DNA of 26,866 bases from Planctomycetales bacterium (GCA_025997475.1 BNUQ01000026.1:1-26866), one strand, 5' to 3'; shown: positions 1 to 7,977, counted from the stretch's first letter. The notes: generated by a model not told the origin, from the sequence alone. Numbers and translations are program-made.

Positions 1-1
1 C

Positions 2-277
2 ACGCTGGATGATTTTGACGGTAATAATGAAATAACTTTTATCAAAGCGGACATTGAAGGCGCGGAAGTCGCGTTATTAAAAGGCGCGTCGCGGGCGCTG
101 ACGACCAAAGAAAATTTGCGGCTGATTCTTTTGGTGATTTTCATAGTTACCCCTTCTAAAAGATAACAAAATAATAGACCTGTTTCATAACCTCCGCCGG
201 TCGCGCTGAAAGAGCGGTTGAAAAAATTCCCCTACGGATGGCTGACAGGTAAAACGTTCTGCCTCGCCCGACGAGTA
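2..277 (+). pseudogene. Broken 3' end of an FkbM-type methyltransferase gene
   Basis: The frame from base 2 encodes FIKADIEGAEVALLKGA, which matches the SAM-dependent FkbM methyltransferase signature (usually FIKIDVEGAE..VLKGA). The frame then meets TAA at 164 and again at 188. The same frame resumes with LKERLKKFPYGWLTGK and TFCLARR, which resembles the normal C-terminal end of the family (a YxW..tG.tlcL-type ending). About 60 bp between the two parts codes for nothing recognisable. I infer an interrupted or decayed gene rather than a naturally short protein. Its 5' part lies outside the window. The frame runs on into the palindromic element at 281. Confidence 0.55.
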
Positions 278-280
278 GTT

Positions 281-463
281 TGCTCTATTCAATTGCCACG
301 CCTTTTAAGGCGTGGTGGACGGGCAAAAAAAATAAAGGGGCTTTAGCCCAAATAAAAAATGTGATTTCTCCCGCCGGCTTTAGCCAAATTATTGTTTGGG
401 CTAAAGCCCATTTTAGACAGAACGCCGACCACGCGCTAAAGCGCGTGGCAATTGAATAGAGCA
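281..463. mobile_element. MITE-like palindromic element, copy 1
   Basis: A 183-bp element with perfect 20-bp terminal inverted repeats beginning TGCTCTATTCAATTGCCAC (281-300 against 444-463). Inside the ends are further palindromes: 296-315 (CCACGCCTT/AAGGCGTGG), a GGGCTTTAGCCC unit, and a right-end CCACGCGCT/AGCGCGTGG stem. No reading frame is present. A second copy with the same ends and the same order of palindromes lies at 13151-13329, and a decayed left end at 18376-18399. Non-autonomous mobility is inferred from structure and copy number. No transposase is visible in the window. Confidence 0.75.
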
Positions 464-482
464 ACCACTGCTCACTATCTTT

Positions 483-1847
483 TCACGCCAACCACCGCTT
501 CAATTCCGCCGCGACGTGCGCCATATTAGTCGCGTGCGACCCCTTGACCAAGACCACGTCGCCGGATTGCAATTGCCCGCGGAGCGCGGTCAGTAACGCG
601 CCGGTGTCGCGGTAATGCGCGAGCGTTTGCCGCGCGTTGTTCTCGCCGGCGCTTTCGATTAACGCCGCCATTTCGTCGCCGACCGCGAGCAACACGTCGA
701 TGGCGGCGGCGGCTAACCAACGCCCCAATTCTTGATGCAAGCGCCGCGACTGTTCGCCGAGTTCGCCCATATCGGCGAGAAGCAAAATGCGCCGCTTCGC
801 CGGATACGCCGCCAACACTTGCGCCGCCGCGCGGAAACTCGCCGGATTCGCGTTGTAAGCGTCGTCAATCAACGTTACGCCCGCCGCCGGAAAAACCGTC
901 GTTTGCAAGCGCCCCGCGACCGGCGCAAAATCGACAAGTGCCGCCGCGGCGTCCGCGAAAGCAACCCCGAAGCGCCGCGCCGCAATCAGAGCGATTAGAC
1001 AGTTTTCAACGTTGTGGACGCCGAGTAGCGGCAGAAAAAATTCTTGCGCCTCGACGCGAAATCGACTGCCGTGTTCGTCCGTTTTCAGGTCGGTCGCGAC
1101 CACCGCGGCGGGCGCGTCAACCGCGAAAGTAATTGCCGCCACGCCGCGCGGCAAGCGTGGGCGAAATTGCGCCGCGTTCGCCGCCGGAAAAATCGCCAAA
1201 CCGTCGTCCGGCAAAAACGCAAATATCTCTTGTTTTTCCGCCGCGATGCGGTCGAGCGATTTCAGTCCAAGCAAATGTCCGGCGGAAATGTTGGTGATTG
1301 CCGCGACGGTCGGACGCGCGATTTCCGCCAAGCGGCGGATTTCGCCCGGACCGCTCGTGCCCATTTCCAACACGCCGAACTCGGTCGCGGCGTCGCTTTG
1401 CAACAGCGTTTTCGGCACGCCGATTAAATTGTTGAAATTCGCCGCCGGCTCGCAAAAGTTTTTGCCGTCGGTGCGCAAGAGGTGCGCCAACAGGCGGCGG
1501 GTCGTCGTTTTGCCGTTCGTGCCGGTAACGGCAAACCACGGGCAACGCGCGATTTCGCGGCGAAAACCCGCCGCTATTTCGCCGAACGCGCGCCACGGGT
1601 CGTCAACCACAATGCCGGAGCGCCGGTTTAGCGCCGCTTCGTTGTCGGTAAGCGCCGCGACCGCGCCGCTCGTAAACGCCGCGTCGATAAAATTATTGCC
1701 GTCAAAATTCGGACCGCGCAACGCGACAAACAAACTGCGCGGCGGCAACGCCCGCGTGTCCGTGCCGACGGCGGCAAACGCGACGTTGTCGCCGACAAGT
1801 TTCCCCGCCGCCCACTTCGCCGCCGTTTGCAAATCGAGTTCCGTCAT
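483..1847 (-). CDS. murF: UDP-N-acetylmuramoyl-tripeptide--D-alanyl-D-alanine ligase MurF
   Basis: This cytoplasmic enzyme adds D-Ala-D-Ala to UDP-MurNAc-tripeptide using ATP, the last cytoplasmic step in building the peptidoglycan pentapeptide. At 454 residues it has the normal family length. It shows the Mur ligase N-terminal substrate domain (about 1-100), the ATP-binding loop GTNGKTT at 109-115, the EMGTSGPGEI segment of the central domain, and the MurF-diagnostic DDAYNANPASF followed by a C-terminal domain ending in a VLVKGSHATNM motif. A GAGG Shine-Dalgarno lies about 7 nt before the ATG. It stands alone: no other mur or division gene flanks it, unlike the usual dcw cluster. It is transcribed away from the flagellin gene. 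Confidence 0.95.
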   Translation of the reverse strand: MTELDLQTAAKWAAGKLVGDNVAFAAVGTDTRALPPRSLFVALRGPNFDGNNFIDAAFTSGAVAALTDNEAALNRRSGIVVDDPWRAFGEIAAGFRREIARCPWFAVTGTNGKTTTRRLLAHLLRTDGKNFCEPAANFNNLIGVPKTLLQSDAATEFGVLEMGTSGPGEIRRLAEIARPTVAAITNISAGHLLGLKSLDRIAAEKQEIFAFLPDDGLAIFPAANAAQFRPRLPRGVAAITFAVDAPAAVVATDLKTDEHGSRFRVEAQEFFLPLLGVHNVENCLIALIAARRFGVAFADAAAALVDFAPVAGRLQTTVFPAAGVTLIDDAYNANPASFRAAAQVLAAYPAKRRILLLADMGELGEQSRRLHQELGRWLAAAAIDVLLAVGDEMAALIESAGENNARQTLAHYRDTGALLTALRGQLQSGDVVLVKGSHATNMAHVAAELKRWLA

Positions 1848-1908
1848 TTTTATCCTCGCGGTGGTCGTCGCGGAGAATTGTAGATTTGGCGGCGGAAAAT
1901 ATCAATGA

Positions 1909-2035
1909 AAGAGCAGTCGATAGTTTTTAGTCGGTAGCGGCGGAGTTTTTATGGGCAAGTTCGCCGGCGTCCGCGAAGCGAATCTCTGACCGTCAAACTC
2001 CACCGCTAAAAACCACCGACTAGCAACTACCAACT
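1909..2035. repeat. Heptad-arm inverted repeat A (TAGTTTT/TAGTCGG type)
   Basis: Left arm 1916-1940 reads in 7-bp steps (TAGTTTT, TAGTCGG, TAGCGGC). The right arm near 2004-2035 is its approximate reverse complement (CTAAAAA, CCACCGA, CTAGCAA, CTACCAA). Between them lies a core with GCGGAGTTTTT and CCGCGAAGCGAATC. A matching arm starts at the very end of the window (26845-26866). The left flank AAAGAGCA is shared with other members of the family. It fills most of the murF-flagellin gap. Confidence 0.65.
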
Positions 2036-2050
2036 TTAATTTGATAAAGT

Positions 2051-2077
2051 TTAAGTTTTCCGCTTGGGCGCCGATAA
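2051..2077 (+). promoter_or_regulatory. Sigma-28 (FliA) flagellar promoter
   Basis: TTAAGTTT, an 11-nt spacer, then GCCGATAA. Against the FliA consensus TAAAGTTT-N11-GCCGATAA this is a single mismatch with exact spacing. It predicts a transcript start near 2085 and a 5' leader of about 83 nt before the flagellin ATG. Confidence 0.85.
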
Positions 2078-2083
2078 TTAAGT

Positions 2084-2111
2084 TTGACAGCGCGAGAGAG
2101 CGGTTTATATT
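2084..2111 (+). promoter_or_regulatory. Possible second, sigma-70-type flagellin promoter
   Basis: TTGACA at 2084-2089, a 16-nt spacer and TATATT at 2106-2111 lie directly downstream of the sigma-28 site. The match to the housekeeping consensus is good, but no expression evidence is available. Confidence 0.45.
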
Positions 2112-2167
2112 GCCGTTTCTGCCGCGGCAAGGGATTTGCCGCGCCACGCCCCAACAAGGAGGAAATT

Positions 2168-3151
2168 ATGATTAACCTCGGCGGTTCCGCGTCCAACGCG
2201 GTCAATTCTTACCATCACAATAATCAGCGGCTGTCTTCCGCGATGGAAAAACTTTCCACCGGTCGGAAAATTAACAGCGCGTCCAACGACCCCGCCGGTT
2301 ACGTGATGTCGGCGCAGTTGCAGTCGTCGATTTTCGGCACGCAACGCGCGATGCAAAACACGCAAGAAACCAACAACGTGCTCGCGATTGCCGAAGGCGC
2401 GCTCGCCAGCATCGCCAATCCGCTCGCGAAAGTCAAACAACTCGCCATTCACGCGGCGAACAGCGGCGTTACTTCGCAAGACCAGGTCAAAGCCGACCAG
2501 GCGGAAGTCAACGGCATCTTAAACGCCGTGCAAAAAATCGCGACGACCACGACTTACAGCAACAAAAATCTGCTCAACGGCACGTCGTCCGAGATGAACT
2601 TGCAACTGACGGACAGCGTCGGACGCGACAAATTCGGTCTGCCGAATATCTCGCTCGAAAACTTGGGGCGCGTTACGGTCGAAACGCCGGTGTATGAAAC
2701 CGCGGTCAACGACGCCGGCGAAACGGTCTATAAATACGGCGCGGACGGCAACAAAATTCGGCAACTTGACGCCGACGGCAAACCGGTAACCGCCAGCAAG
2801 ACGTATTCAATGAAAGATTTGTATTCCGGCGGCGCCGCGGCGTTGGCGGAAAACCCGGAAATCGCGATGCAAATCGTTGACCAAGCCCAACGAGATATTT
2901 CCGGCTATCGCGCGAGCATCGGCGCGTATCAGCAAAACACGTTGGAAGCCAACGCCAATTCGCTGGCGGTGGCGATGGAAAATATCATCGCGACGGAAAG
3001 CGAAATCGGCGACGCCGACATTGCGAAACTCTCGACCGAACAGGCGACCGCCGATATTTTGACGAAAGCCAGCATTTTCGGCATCCAAAAACTGAACGAA
3101 AACGCCGGACGCTATCTGCAATTGTTAGGCATCGACGGCGGGCATAAGTAA
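2168..3151 (+). CDS. fliC: Flagellin (short, 327 aa)
   Basis: This is the filament subunit of the flagellum, exported by the flagellar type III system. The N-terminal D0/D1 region has the classic LSSAMEKLSTGRKINSASND pattern followed by the long helix through ALASIANPLAKVKQLAIHAAN. The C-terminal D1/D0 region (about 235-327) contains YRASIGAYQQNTLEAN and ends ASIFGIQKLNENAGRYLQLL. The variable middle is short, about 60-70 residues (roughly 160-230), so the filament surface domain is minimal. The start is fixed by AAGGAGGA ending 4 nt before ATG 2168; the frame opens further upstream but without a ribosome site. A sigma-28 promoter precedes it. No fliD, fliS or other flagellar gene is adjacent. 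Confidence 0.93.
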   Translation: MINLGGSASNAVNSYHHNNQRLSSAMEKLSTGRKINSASNDPAGYVMSAQLQSSIFGTQRAMQNTQETNNVLAIAEGALASIANPLAKVKQLAIHAANSGVTSQDQVKADQAEVNGILNAVQKIATTTTYSNKNLLNGTSSEMNLQLTDSVGRDKFGLPNISLENLGRVTVETPVYETAVNDAGETVYKYGADGNKIRQLDADGKPVTASKTYSMKDLYSGGAAALAENPEIAMQIVDQAQRDISGYRASIGAYQQNTLEANANSLAVAMENIIATESEIGDADIAKLSTEQATADILTKASIFGIQKLNENAGRYLQLLGIDGGHK

Positions 3152-3196
3152 AAATTAAGATTTTTAAGGCGGGTAGGATTTGAGAAAATATGAGCC

Positions 3197-3225
3197 GGGC
3201 GGGTTTTTGTAACCCGCCCAGTTTT
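3197..3225 (+). terminator. Rho-independent terminator of the flagellin gene
   Basis: Perfect 9-bp stem GGGCGGGTT/AACCCGCCC (3197-3205 with 3211-3219) with a 5-nt loop, followed by AGTTTT. It lies 46 nt after the flagellin stop. Confidence 0.85.
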
Positions 3226-3284
3226 CGTAATTATGGCGTAGGCGAGGCGGTCGCGTCAATTGTCAAGAACCAAAGGAGACCGGC

Positions 3285-3758
3285 ACGGCTTATACTTGGG
3301 ACGCGGTATTGGAAACCGGCAATGAATTGATTGACCGGCAACATCATAAATTGATTATCGCAATCAATAATCTCTTGGACGCCTGCAAGCACGGCAAAGG
3401 GCGGGACGCCGCCGAGAGCACGTTGAAGTTTTTGGTCAATTACGCGCTAAAACATTTGCGCGACGAAGAGGGATTGCCAATTCGTCATCAAAACCCACAT
3501 TACGCGGGGCACCCAAAAATGCACGAGCATTTTAAGCGGACAATCGCGGAAATGGTGTTGCACTTCCGCGAAAACGGCACGACCGTCGCGTTGGTCGGCA
3601 AGTTAAACCTCGGCCTCGGCGAATGGCTAACCAATCACATCAAAAACGAAGACGTGCGCCTCGCGCGCTATATCGCGGCGCGGGTGGCGCGGGTAAGCAG
3701 ATACATCAAAAATCCTGCCGCGCCGCCTGCGCTCCCTGTTCGCGCCCGTTCTCCATAA
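3285..3758 (+). CDS. Bacteriohemerythrin-like oxygen-binding protein, apparent ACG start
   Basis: Hemerythrin-fold protein that binds O2 at a non-haem di-iron centre in the cytoplasm. The ligand pattern is visible: IDRQHHKL, KHLRDEE, the GHPKMHEHF cluster and NHIKNED, spaced as in single-domain bacterial hemerythrins. From 3285 it is 157 aa. No ATG or GTG exists in frame near the start. AAGGAG (3273-3278) stands 6 nt before ACG 3285, which begins T-A-Y-T-W-D, the expected family N terminus. The first conventional start, TTG 3309, would remove this helix and has no ribosome site. So the start is either a true ACG or a mutated/mis-sequenced ATG. The last 20 or so residues (from about IKNPAAPP) are probably non-homologous read-through over the convergent vapB. 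Confidence 0.85.
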   Translation, partial: TAYTWDAVLETGNELIDRQHHKLIIAINNLLDACKHGKGRDAAESTLKFLVNYALKHLRDEEGLPIRHQNPHYAGHPKMHEHFKRTIAEMVLHFRENGTTVALVGKLNLGLGEWLTNHIKNEDVRLARYIAARVARVSRYIKNPAAPPALPVRARSP

Positions 3759-3936
3759 AATCAGCGGAAAAACCGGTTATCCCGCGCATAAAAATATCCG
3801 CCGCCGCTGTCGGAGGAAACAGATAAACCACTTCGCCGACTTTTTTTATGCCGACTTCCGTGCCGCCAAAACGATACCCCTCCGGCAATAACACCGTTTG
3901 CCACTCGCCGCTCGCCGATAATTTTGCGGTATTCAT
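3706..3936 (-). CDS. Orphan VapB-type antitoxin (AbrB/SpoVT fold)
   Basis: A 76-aa protein resembling the VapB antitoxin group: MNTAKLSASGEWQTVLLPEG, then GTEVGIKKVGEVVYLFPP, the swapped-hairpin DNA-binding fold, and a C-terminal toxin-contact tail with FSADFMENGREQG. VapB normally neutralises a PIN-domain RNase (VapC) encoded just downstream and represses its own operon. Here the downstream DNA is the opposite-strand hemerythrin gene, with a 53-bp tail-to-tail overlap, and no PIN protein is present. A GAGGGG sequence lies about 8 nt before the ATG. It follows coaE by 41 nt on the same strand and may be co-transcribed. Confidence 0.7.
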   Translation of the reverse strand: MNTAKLSASGEWQTVLLPEGYRFGGTEVGIKKVGEVVYLFPPTAAADIFMRGITGFSADFMENGREQGAQAARQDF

Positions 3937-3977
3937 CGCTTACCCCTCGCATGGTGGTAAAGGGAAAATCACGATTT

Positions 3978-4550
3978 TTATCTTTGCATCCGCCGCCGGA
4001 TTTTTTCCGCCAGCGCGACCGCGTCGCCGTCGTTGACGATTTCAATTACTTTGGGGGCGTTCGCCGCGTAAAGTTGCGCGCAACGGTCGCGGCGCGCCAG
4101 TTCGCCCGCGTCCCAACCGCGATTGGCGACGCGCGCCAAGCGCAAGTCAAACGGCGCGGTGATAAGCCAGATTTCTTCATAGAGTTCGTCTGACGCCAGC
4201 GCTTTCAACAGCGGCGCGTCCAAACCGATGATTTCCGCCGTCAACGCGGACAGTTCGCGGAGGATTTGTTCTTTTATCCACGGGTGGACGATGGCTTCCA
4301 ATTGCCGCAAGCGCGCGGCGTCGGCAAAAACGACGGCGCCGAGTTTTTGCCGGTCGATGTGTTCGCCGGTGAAAATCGCGTCGCCGAAAATCCGCCGCAA
4401 TTGGCGCTCGTTATCGCGGTCAAGTAACGCGGCGTGCCCGAAACTGTCGGCGTCGATAATTTGCGCTCCGTGTTGCCCAGCAAGAATTTTCGCGACCGTG
4501 GATTTTCCGGCGCCGGGTGCGCCGGTAAGACCGAATATTCTGCTCATCAT
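3978..4550 (-). CDS. coaE: Dephospho-CoA kinase
   Basis: Catalyses ATP-dependent phosphorylation of the 3'-hydroxyl of dephospho-CoA, the last step of coenzyme A synthesis, in the cytoplasm. At 190 aa it has family length. The P-loop GAPGAGKS is at 10-17, followed by IIDADSFGH (substrate and Mg region), the LEAIVHPWIKEQI lid segment, and the C-terminal NRGWDAGELARRDRCAQ region. Two adjacent ATGs (4548-4550 and 4545-4547) could serve as the start, and the ribosome site is weak. It follows polA by 58 nt on the same strand, a neighbourhood (polA-coaE) common in bacteria, so joint transcription is likely. Confidence 0.93.
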   Translation of the reverse strand: MMSRIFGLTGAPGAGKSTVAKILAGQHGAQIIDADSFGHAALLDRDNERQLRRIFGDAIFTGEHIDRQKLGAVVFADAARLRQLEAIVHPWIKEQILRELSALTAEIIGLDAPLLKALASDELYEEIWLITAPFDLRLARVANRGWDAGELARRDRCAQLYAANAPKVIEIVNDGDAVALAEKIRRRMQR

Positions 4551-4608
4551 CGCGCCCCCGTCGCCGCGTTTAATAATGCCGGTCTTGCCGCATCCATAAA
4601 ACTCCGCC

Positions 4609-7206
4609 TCACTTCGCCGCCAACCAATTATCGCCGACGCCGATTTCGACTTTTAACGGCACAATTAAATCCGCGGCGCTTTCCATTACTTCTTTCACCA
4701 ACGCCGCGACGCGCGGGACTTCGTCGAGCGGGGCTTCCAACACCAATTCGTCGTGAATTTGCAACAACATTCGCGCCGCGAAGTTTTCCGCGTGCAAACG
4801 CCGCGCCAAGCGCAACATCGCCACTTTGATAATTTCCGCCGCCGTGCCTTGAATGACGGTGTTGACCGCTTCCCGCTCGCCGCGCTCGCGCTCCGTTTTT
4901 TTCGACGACCGCAATTCGGGAATCTCGCGCCGCCGCCCGTAAAGCGTTTTGACGAAGCCGTCCGCCGCCGCCTGCGCCAAGGTCGCGTCAAGGTAACTTT
5001 TCACCGCCGGAAAATCGCGAAAGTATTGGTCGATAAAATCCTGCGCCGCGAAATGCGGAATACCCAGCGCCTCCGCCAAACCGTGCGCCGACTGCCCGTA
5101 AATGATGCCGAAATTCACCGCCTTCGCCGCTCGCCGCTGGTCGGCGGAGACCTCGTTTTCCGGCAGACGATTGACCGCCGCCGCCACCGCGCGATGAATG
5201 TCGCGGTCGTTCGCAAACGCCGCCAACAAATTTTCGTCGCCGGAAAAATGCGCCAACACCCGCAATTCAATCTGCGAATAATCCGCCGCCAACAATTGCC
5301 AGCCGTCCGGCGCGACGAACGCCGCGCGAATCGCCCGTCCTTTTTCACTGCGCACCGGAATGTTTTGCAAATTCGGACGGTGCGACGCGAGCCGCCCCGT
5401 CGCCGTCGAGGTCTGCGAAAAAGTCGTATGCACCCGTCCGCGCGGGTCGAGCAACGGCGGCAGAGCGTCGATATACGTGTTTTTCAATTTGTAATACTGA
5501 CGATAGTCGAGCATCAACGCCGGCAATTCGTAGCCCTGCGCGGCGAGTTCTTTCAGCGTCGCCTCGTCGGTGCTAAAACCCGTTTTCGTGCGCCGCAACG
5601 TCGGCATTTTCAATTTGTCGAACATTATCTCGCCCAATTGGCGCGGACTTTCAAGATTGAAATCCTCGCCCGCGAGCGCCACAATGCCGGCGCGTAAATT
5701 GTCGATAATCCCCGCCAATTCCTCGCCGAGATTTTGCAACACTTCGGCGTTGACGCGCACGCCGCGCTCCTGCATCGCCGCCAAGACCTCGCTGAGCGGC
5801 AATTCGATTTCGCGCAGATATTTCCGCTCCGCGTCGCTTAATTTTTCGTCGAGCGTCGCGAACAGCCGCCACGTCAGCGCCGCCGTTTCGCCGAAATACG
5901 CCGCGACTTTTGCCGGCTCGGCTTGCGCGAAATCCACGCGCCGCGCCCCCGCGCCGGTAACGGTTTCTTCCGAGCGCCGCGCCACGCCGAGATAGCGCAA
6001 CGCCAGCGCGTCCAACGTGTGGTCGCCCAAATGCGCCGCGAGCCAATGCCCCGCCAACAGCGCGTCGAAAACCGCGCCGCGCAGGTCGCCGCCGCGCCGC
6101 CGCCACGCGACTAAATTCTCTTTGTAATCGTAAAAGTATTTCGGGAAATTTTCGTCGGCGAGCCGGTCTTTGATTTTCGCGAACGGCGGCTCGTCCAATT
6201 TATCATTGGGCAAATAATACGCCGCCGCGTTTTGCCAACTGAACGCGACGCCGGTCGGCGCCACCGCGACGGCGGCGACATCGGCGGCGGCGAGCGCGTG
6301 ATAAAATTCCGCGAATTTTTCCGGCGTGTTGACGATTTCAACCAGCGTCTCCGGCGCGGCGAATTGCAAATCTTGTAGCAACGAATTGAAACCGTAGCGC
6401 GTGAAAACGAGGCGCAATTCCGCCCAGTCGGGACTGCCGATAACCGCGTCGTCTTTGTTGAACACTACGGGTGCGTCGGTGCGAATGGTCGCCAAATTTT
6501 TGGAGAGGAGCGCCGCGTCGCGGCTATGTTGCAGAACTTCGCCGCGCTTGCCTTTGAGGTCGGCGGCGTGGTCGAGCAGATTTTCTAACGAGCCGTATTG
6601 GCAAATCAGTTCGCGCCCGATTTTTTCGCCGATGCCGGCGACGCCCGGAATGTTGTCGGCTTTGTCGCCCCACAGTCCGAACAAGTCCGGCAGACGCGCC
6701 GGCGGAAAACCGTTTTTCGCTTCGTAGTCGGCGGCGGTGATAAAAATTTCTTTTTGCGGGTCGAAGAGCGAAACGCGGTCGGTGAGCAGTTGCGCCAAAT
6801 CCTTGTCGCCGGAAATAATCACGACGTTCATCTCGGCGGCTTCGGCTTGGCGGGCAAGCGCGCCAATCACGTCGTCGGCTTCGTAACCGGCGGCGGAAAG
6901 CGTCTGAATGGCGTAGAGTTTTATCAAGTCGCGAATGGGATTGATTTGGGCGCGAAGTTCCGGCGGGGTTTCGCGGCGCGTGGCTTTGTAATCGGGAAAA
7001 AGTTCGTGGCGAAAATTTTTGCCCGGCGCGTCAAACACGGCGACGAGATGTTGCGGACGGTGGTCGCGCAACAAGTTGGCGAGCATCCGCGCGAACTGAA
7101 AAATCGCGTTGACCGGCGCCCCGTCGGGCGCGCGCAAATTTTCCAGCGCGTAAAACGCGCGGTAAATAAAAGCGTGCGTGTCGATAAGATAAAGCGTGTC
7201 GGACAT
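4609..7206 (-). CDS. polA: DNA polymerase I
   Basis: Fills gaps and removes RNA primers during replication and repair. The 865 residues contain an N-terminal 5'-nuclease domain (about 1-290: LIDTHAFIYRAFYAL, FPDYKATRRETPPEL, GYEADDVIGA, VVIISGDKDLAQLL), a central 3'-5' exonuclease-like domain (about 300-440) and the polymerase domain. Motif A is DYSQIELRVLAH (Asp642), motif B RRAAKAVNFGIIYGQS (Lys695, Tyr703) and motif C IHDELVLEAP (His818-Asp819-Glu820). In the central domain the expected exonuclease I acidic pair (DxE) is not evident where AAVAVAPTG occurs, so proofreading is probably lost, as in many bacterial Pol I enzymes. An AAGGCG ribosome site precedes the ATG. Confidence 0.96.
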   Translation of the reverse strand: MSDTLYLIDTHAFIYRAFYALENLRAPDGAPVNAIFQFARMLANLLRDHRPQHLVAVFDAPGKNFRHELFPDYKATRRETPPELRAQINPIRDLIKLYAIQTLSAAGYEADDVIGALARQAEAAEMNVVIISGDKDLAQLLTDRVSLFDPQKEIFITAADYEAKNGFPPARLPDLFGLWGDKADNIPGVAGIGEKIGRELICQYGSLENLLDHAADLKGKRGEVLQHSRDAALLSKNLATIRTDAPVVFNKDDAVIGSPDWAELRLVFTRYGFNSLLQDLQFAAPETLVEIVNTPEKFAEFYHALAAADVAAVAVAPTGVAFSWQNAAAYYLPNDKLDEPPFAKIKDRLADENFPKYFYDYKENLVAWRRRGGDLRGAVFDALLAGHWLAAHLGDHTLDALALRYLGVARRSEETVTGAGARRVDFAQAEPAKVAAYFGETAALTWRLFATLDEKLSDAERKYLREIELPLSEVLAAMQERGVRVNAEVLQNLGEELAGIIDNLRAGIVALAGEDFNLESPRQLGEIMFDKLKMPTLRRTKTGFSTDEATLKELAAQGYELPALMLDYRQYYKLKNTYIDALPPLLDPRGRVHTTFSQTSTATGRLASHRPNLQNIPVRSEKGRAIRAAFVAPDGWQLLAADYSQIELRVLAHFSGDENLLAAFANDRDIHRAVAAAVNRLPENEVSADQRRAAKAVNFGIIYGQSAHGLAEALGIPHFAAQDFIDQYFRDFPAVKSYLDATLAQAAADGFVKTLYGRRREIPELRSSKKTERERGEREAVNTVIQGTAAEIIKVAMLRLARRLHAENFAARMLLQIHDELVLEAPLDEVPRVAALVKEVMESAADLIVPLKVEIGVGDNWLAAK

Positions 7207-7245
7207 CGGGCGCCTTGGGGGACGGAGGTTATCAAAGAGAATTGT

Positions 7246-7977
7246 TTATCCGCTCTCGCCGAGAGGAATACCGAAATAACTCATCATCGCCGCGTAGTCG
7301 TCTTGCGCCGCGCGGCAGGTGTCGAGTAAATAGCCGCGCGCAACGGGAAATTCTTTCAGTCCGCGATAGTAAAAAAGTTTATGCTCGTCGGCAATAATCA
7401 GCGGCGTAACGTTATGCCGCAAACATTCCTTAAAAACAACCAAGCGTCCGACGCGCCCGTTGCCGTCCTGAAACGGATGGATTTTTTCAAACTCGCAATG
7501 GAAGCCGATAATGTCCGCAAACGTGGTCGGCGACAACGCCGAATAATCGCGCAATAATTTTCCAAGGGCGCGCGCGACGCGGTCGGGCGCGGCGGTTTCA
7601 ATGCCGCCGACCGTATTCGGTCGGTTTTTATATTCGCCGACCGGCGCGTGACGACCGGCGGCGGTGCCGGTTTTCAGCAAGCGGTGAAATTCTTTGACGA
7701 TATTTTCCGACGGCGGCGTTTCGGCGACGGTCAGCAAATAATCGAACGCGGCGAAATGGTTGACCGTTTCAATAATATCGTCAACGTTCGCGGTTTCGCC
7801 GGCGGCGGTGTGAACGGTGTTCGTTTCATAAATGTAGCGCGTCTGCTCTTCGGACAGGCGACTGCCTTCAATCCGGTTGGAATTATAGCACAGTTTTATC
7901 TGCGTCTCCTGATAGACGCCGCCTTTCAGCCGCGCCGATTTTTCCTCCCGCAAACGGTCAAGCAACACGCTCCGCAT
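7246..7977 (-). CDS. Fic-domain protein (probable AMP-transferase, self-inhibited class)
   Basis: Fic proteins transfer AMP or another phosphate-bearing group from nucleotides to a target hydroxyl. The core motif HPFQDGNGR is complete at 167-175, including the catalytic His and the Gly-rich anion-binding loop. Upstream, NSNRIEG (Ser33, Glu37, Gly38) matches the inhibitory helix motif [S/T]xxxE[G/N]; its position N-terminal to the Fic core suggests the class II arrangement. The 243-aa protein has no visible C-terminal winged helix. It lies between the permease gene (28 nt upstream) and polA (39 nt downstream) on the same strand, with a weak ribosome site. The target is unknown, and the context does not show a toxin-antitoxin pair. 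Confidence 0.85.
   Translation of the reverse strand: MRSVLLDRLREEKSARLKGGVYQETQIKLCYNSNRIEGSRLSEEQTRYIYETNTVHTAAGETANVDDIIETVNHFAAFDYLLTVAETPPSENIVKEFHRLLKTGTAAGRHAPVGEYKNRPNTVGGIETAAPDRVARALGKLLRDYSALSPTTFADIIGFHCEFEKIHPFQDGNGRVGRLVVFKECLRHNVTPLIIADEHKLFYYRGLKEFPVARGYLLDTCRAAQDDYAAMMSYFGIPLGESG

Noticed and set aside
281..463. CRISPR-like repeats
   Set aside because: The repeated units are inverted, not direct, and there are no regularly spaced unique spacers or cas genes anywhere in the window.
3761..4045. 94-codon minus-strand frame between hemerythrin and coaE
   Set aside because: It overlaps the VapB-type gene in another frame and the coaE end, and has a basic, low-complexity composition typical of a shadow frame.
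4753..5697. 314-codon plus-strand frame opposite polA
   Set aside because: Arg-rich shadow of the polA coding strand in GC-rich DNA, with no family pattern. Similar long frames opposite murF, btuC and the OstA-like gene were dropped for the same reason.
7246..7977. Fic/Doc toxin-antitoxin module
   Set aside because: No small antitoxin gene is adjacent, and the inhibitory motif is inside the protein itself.
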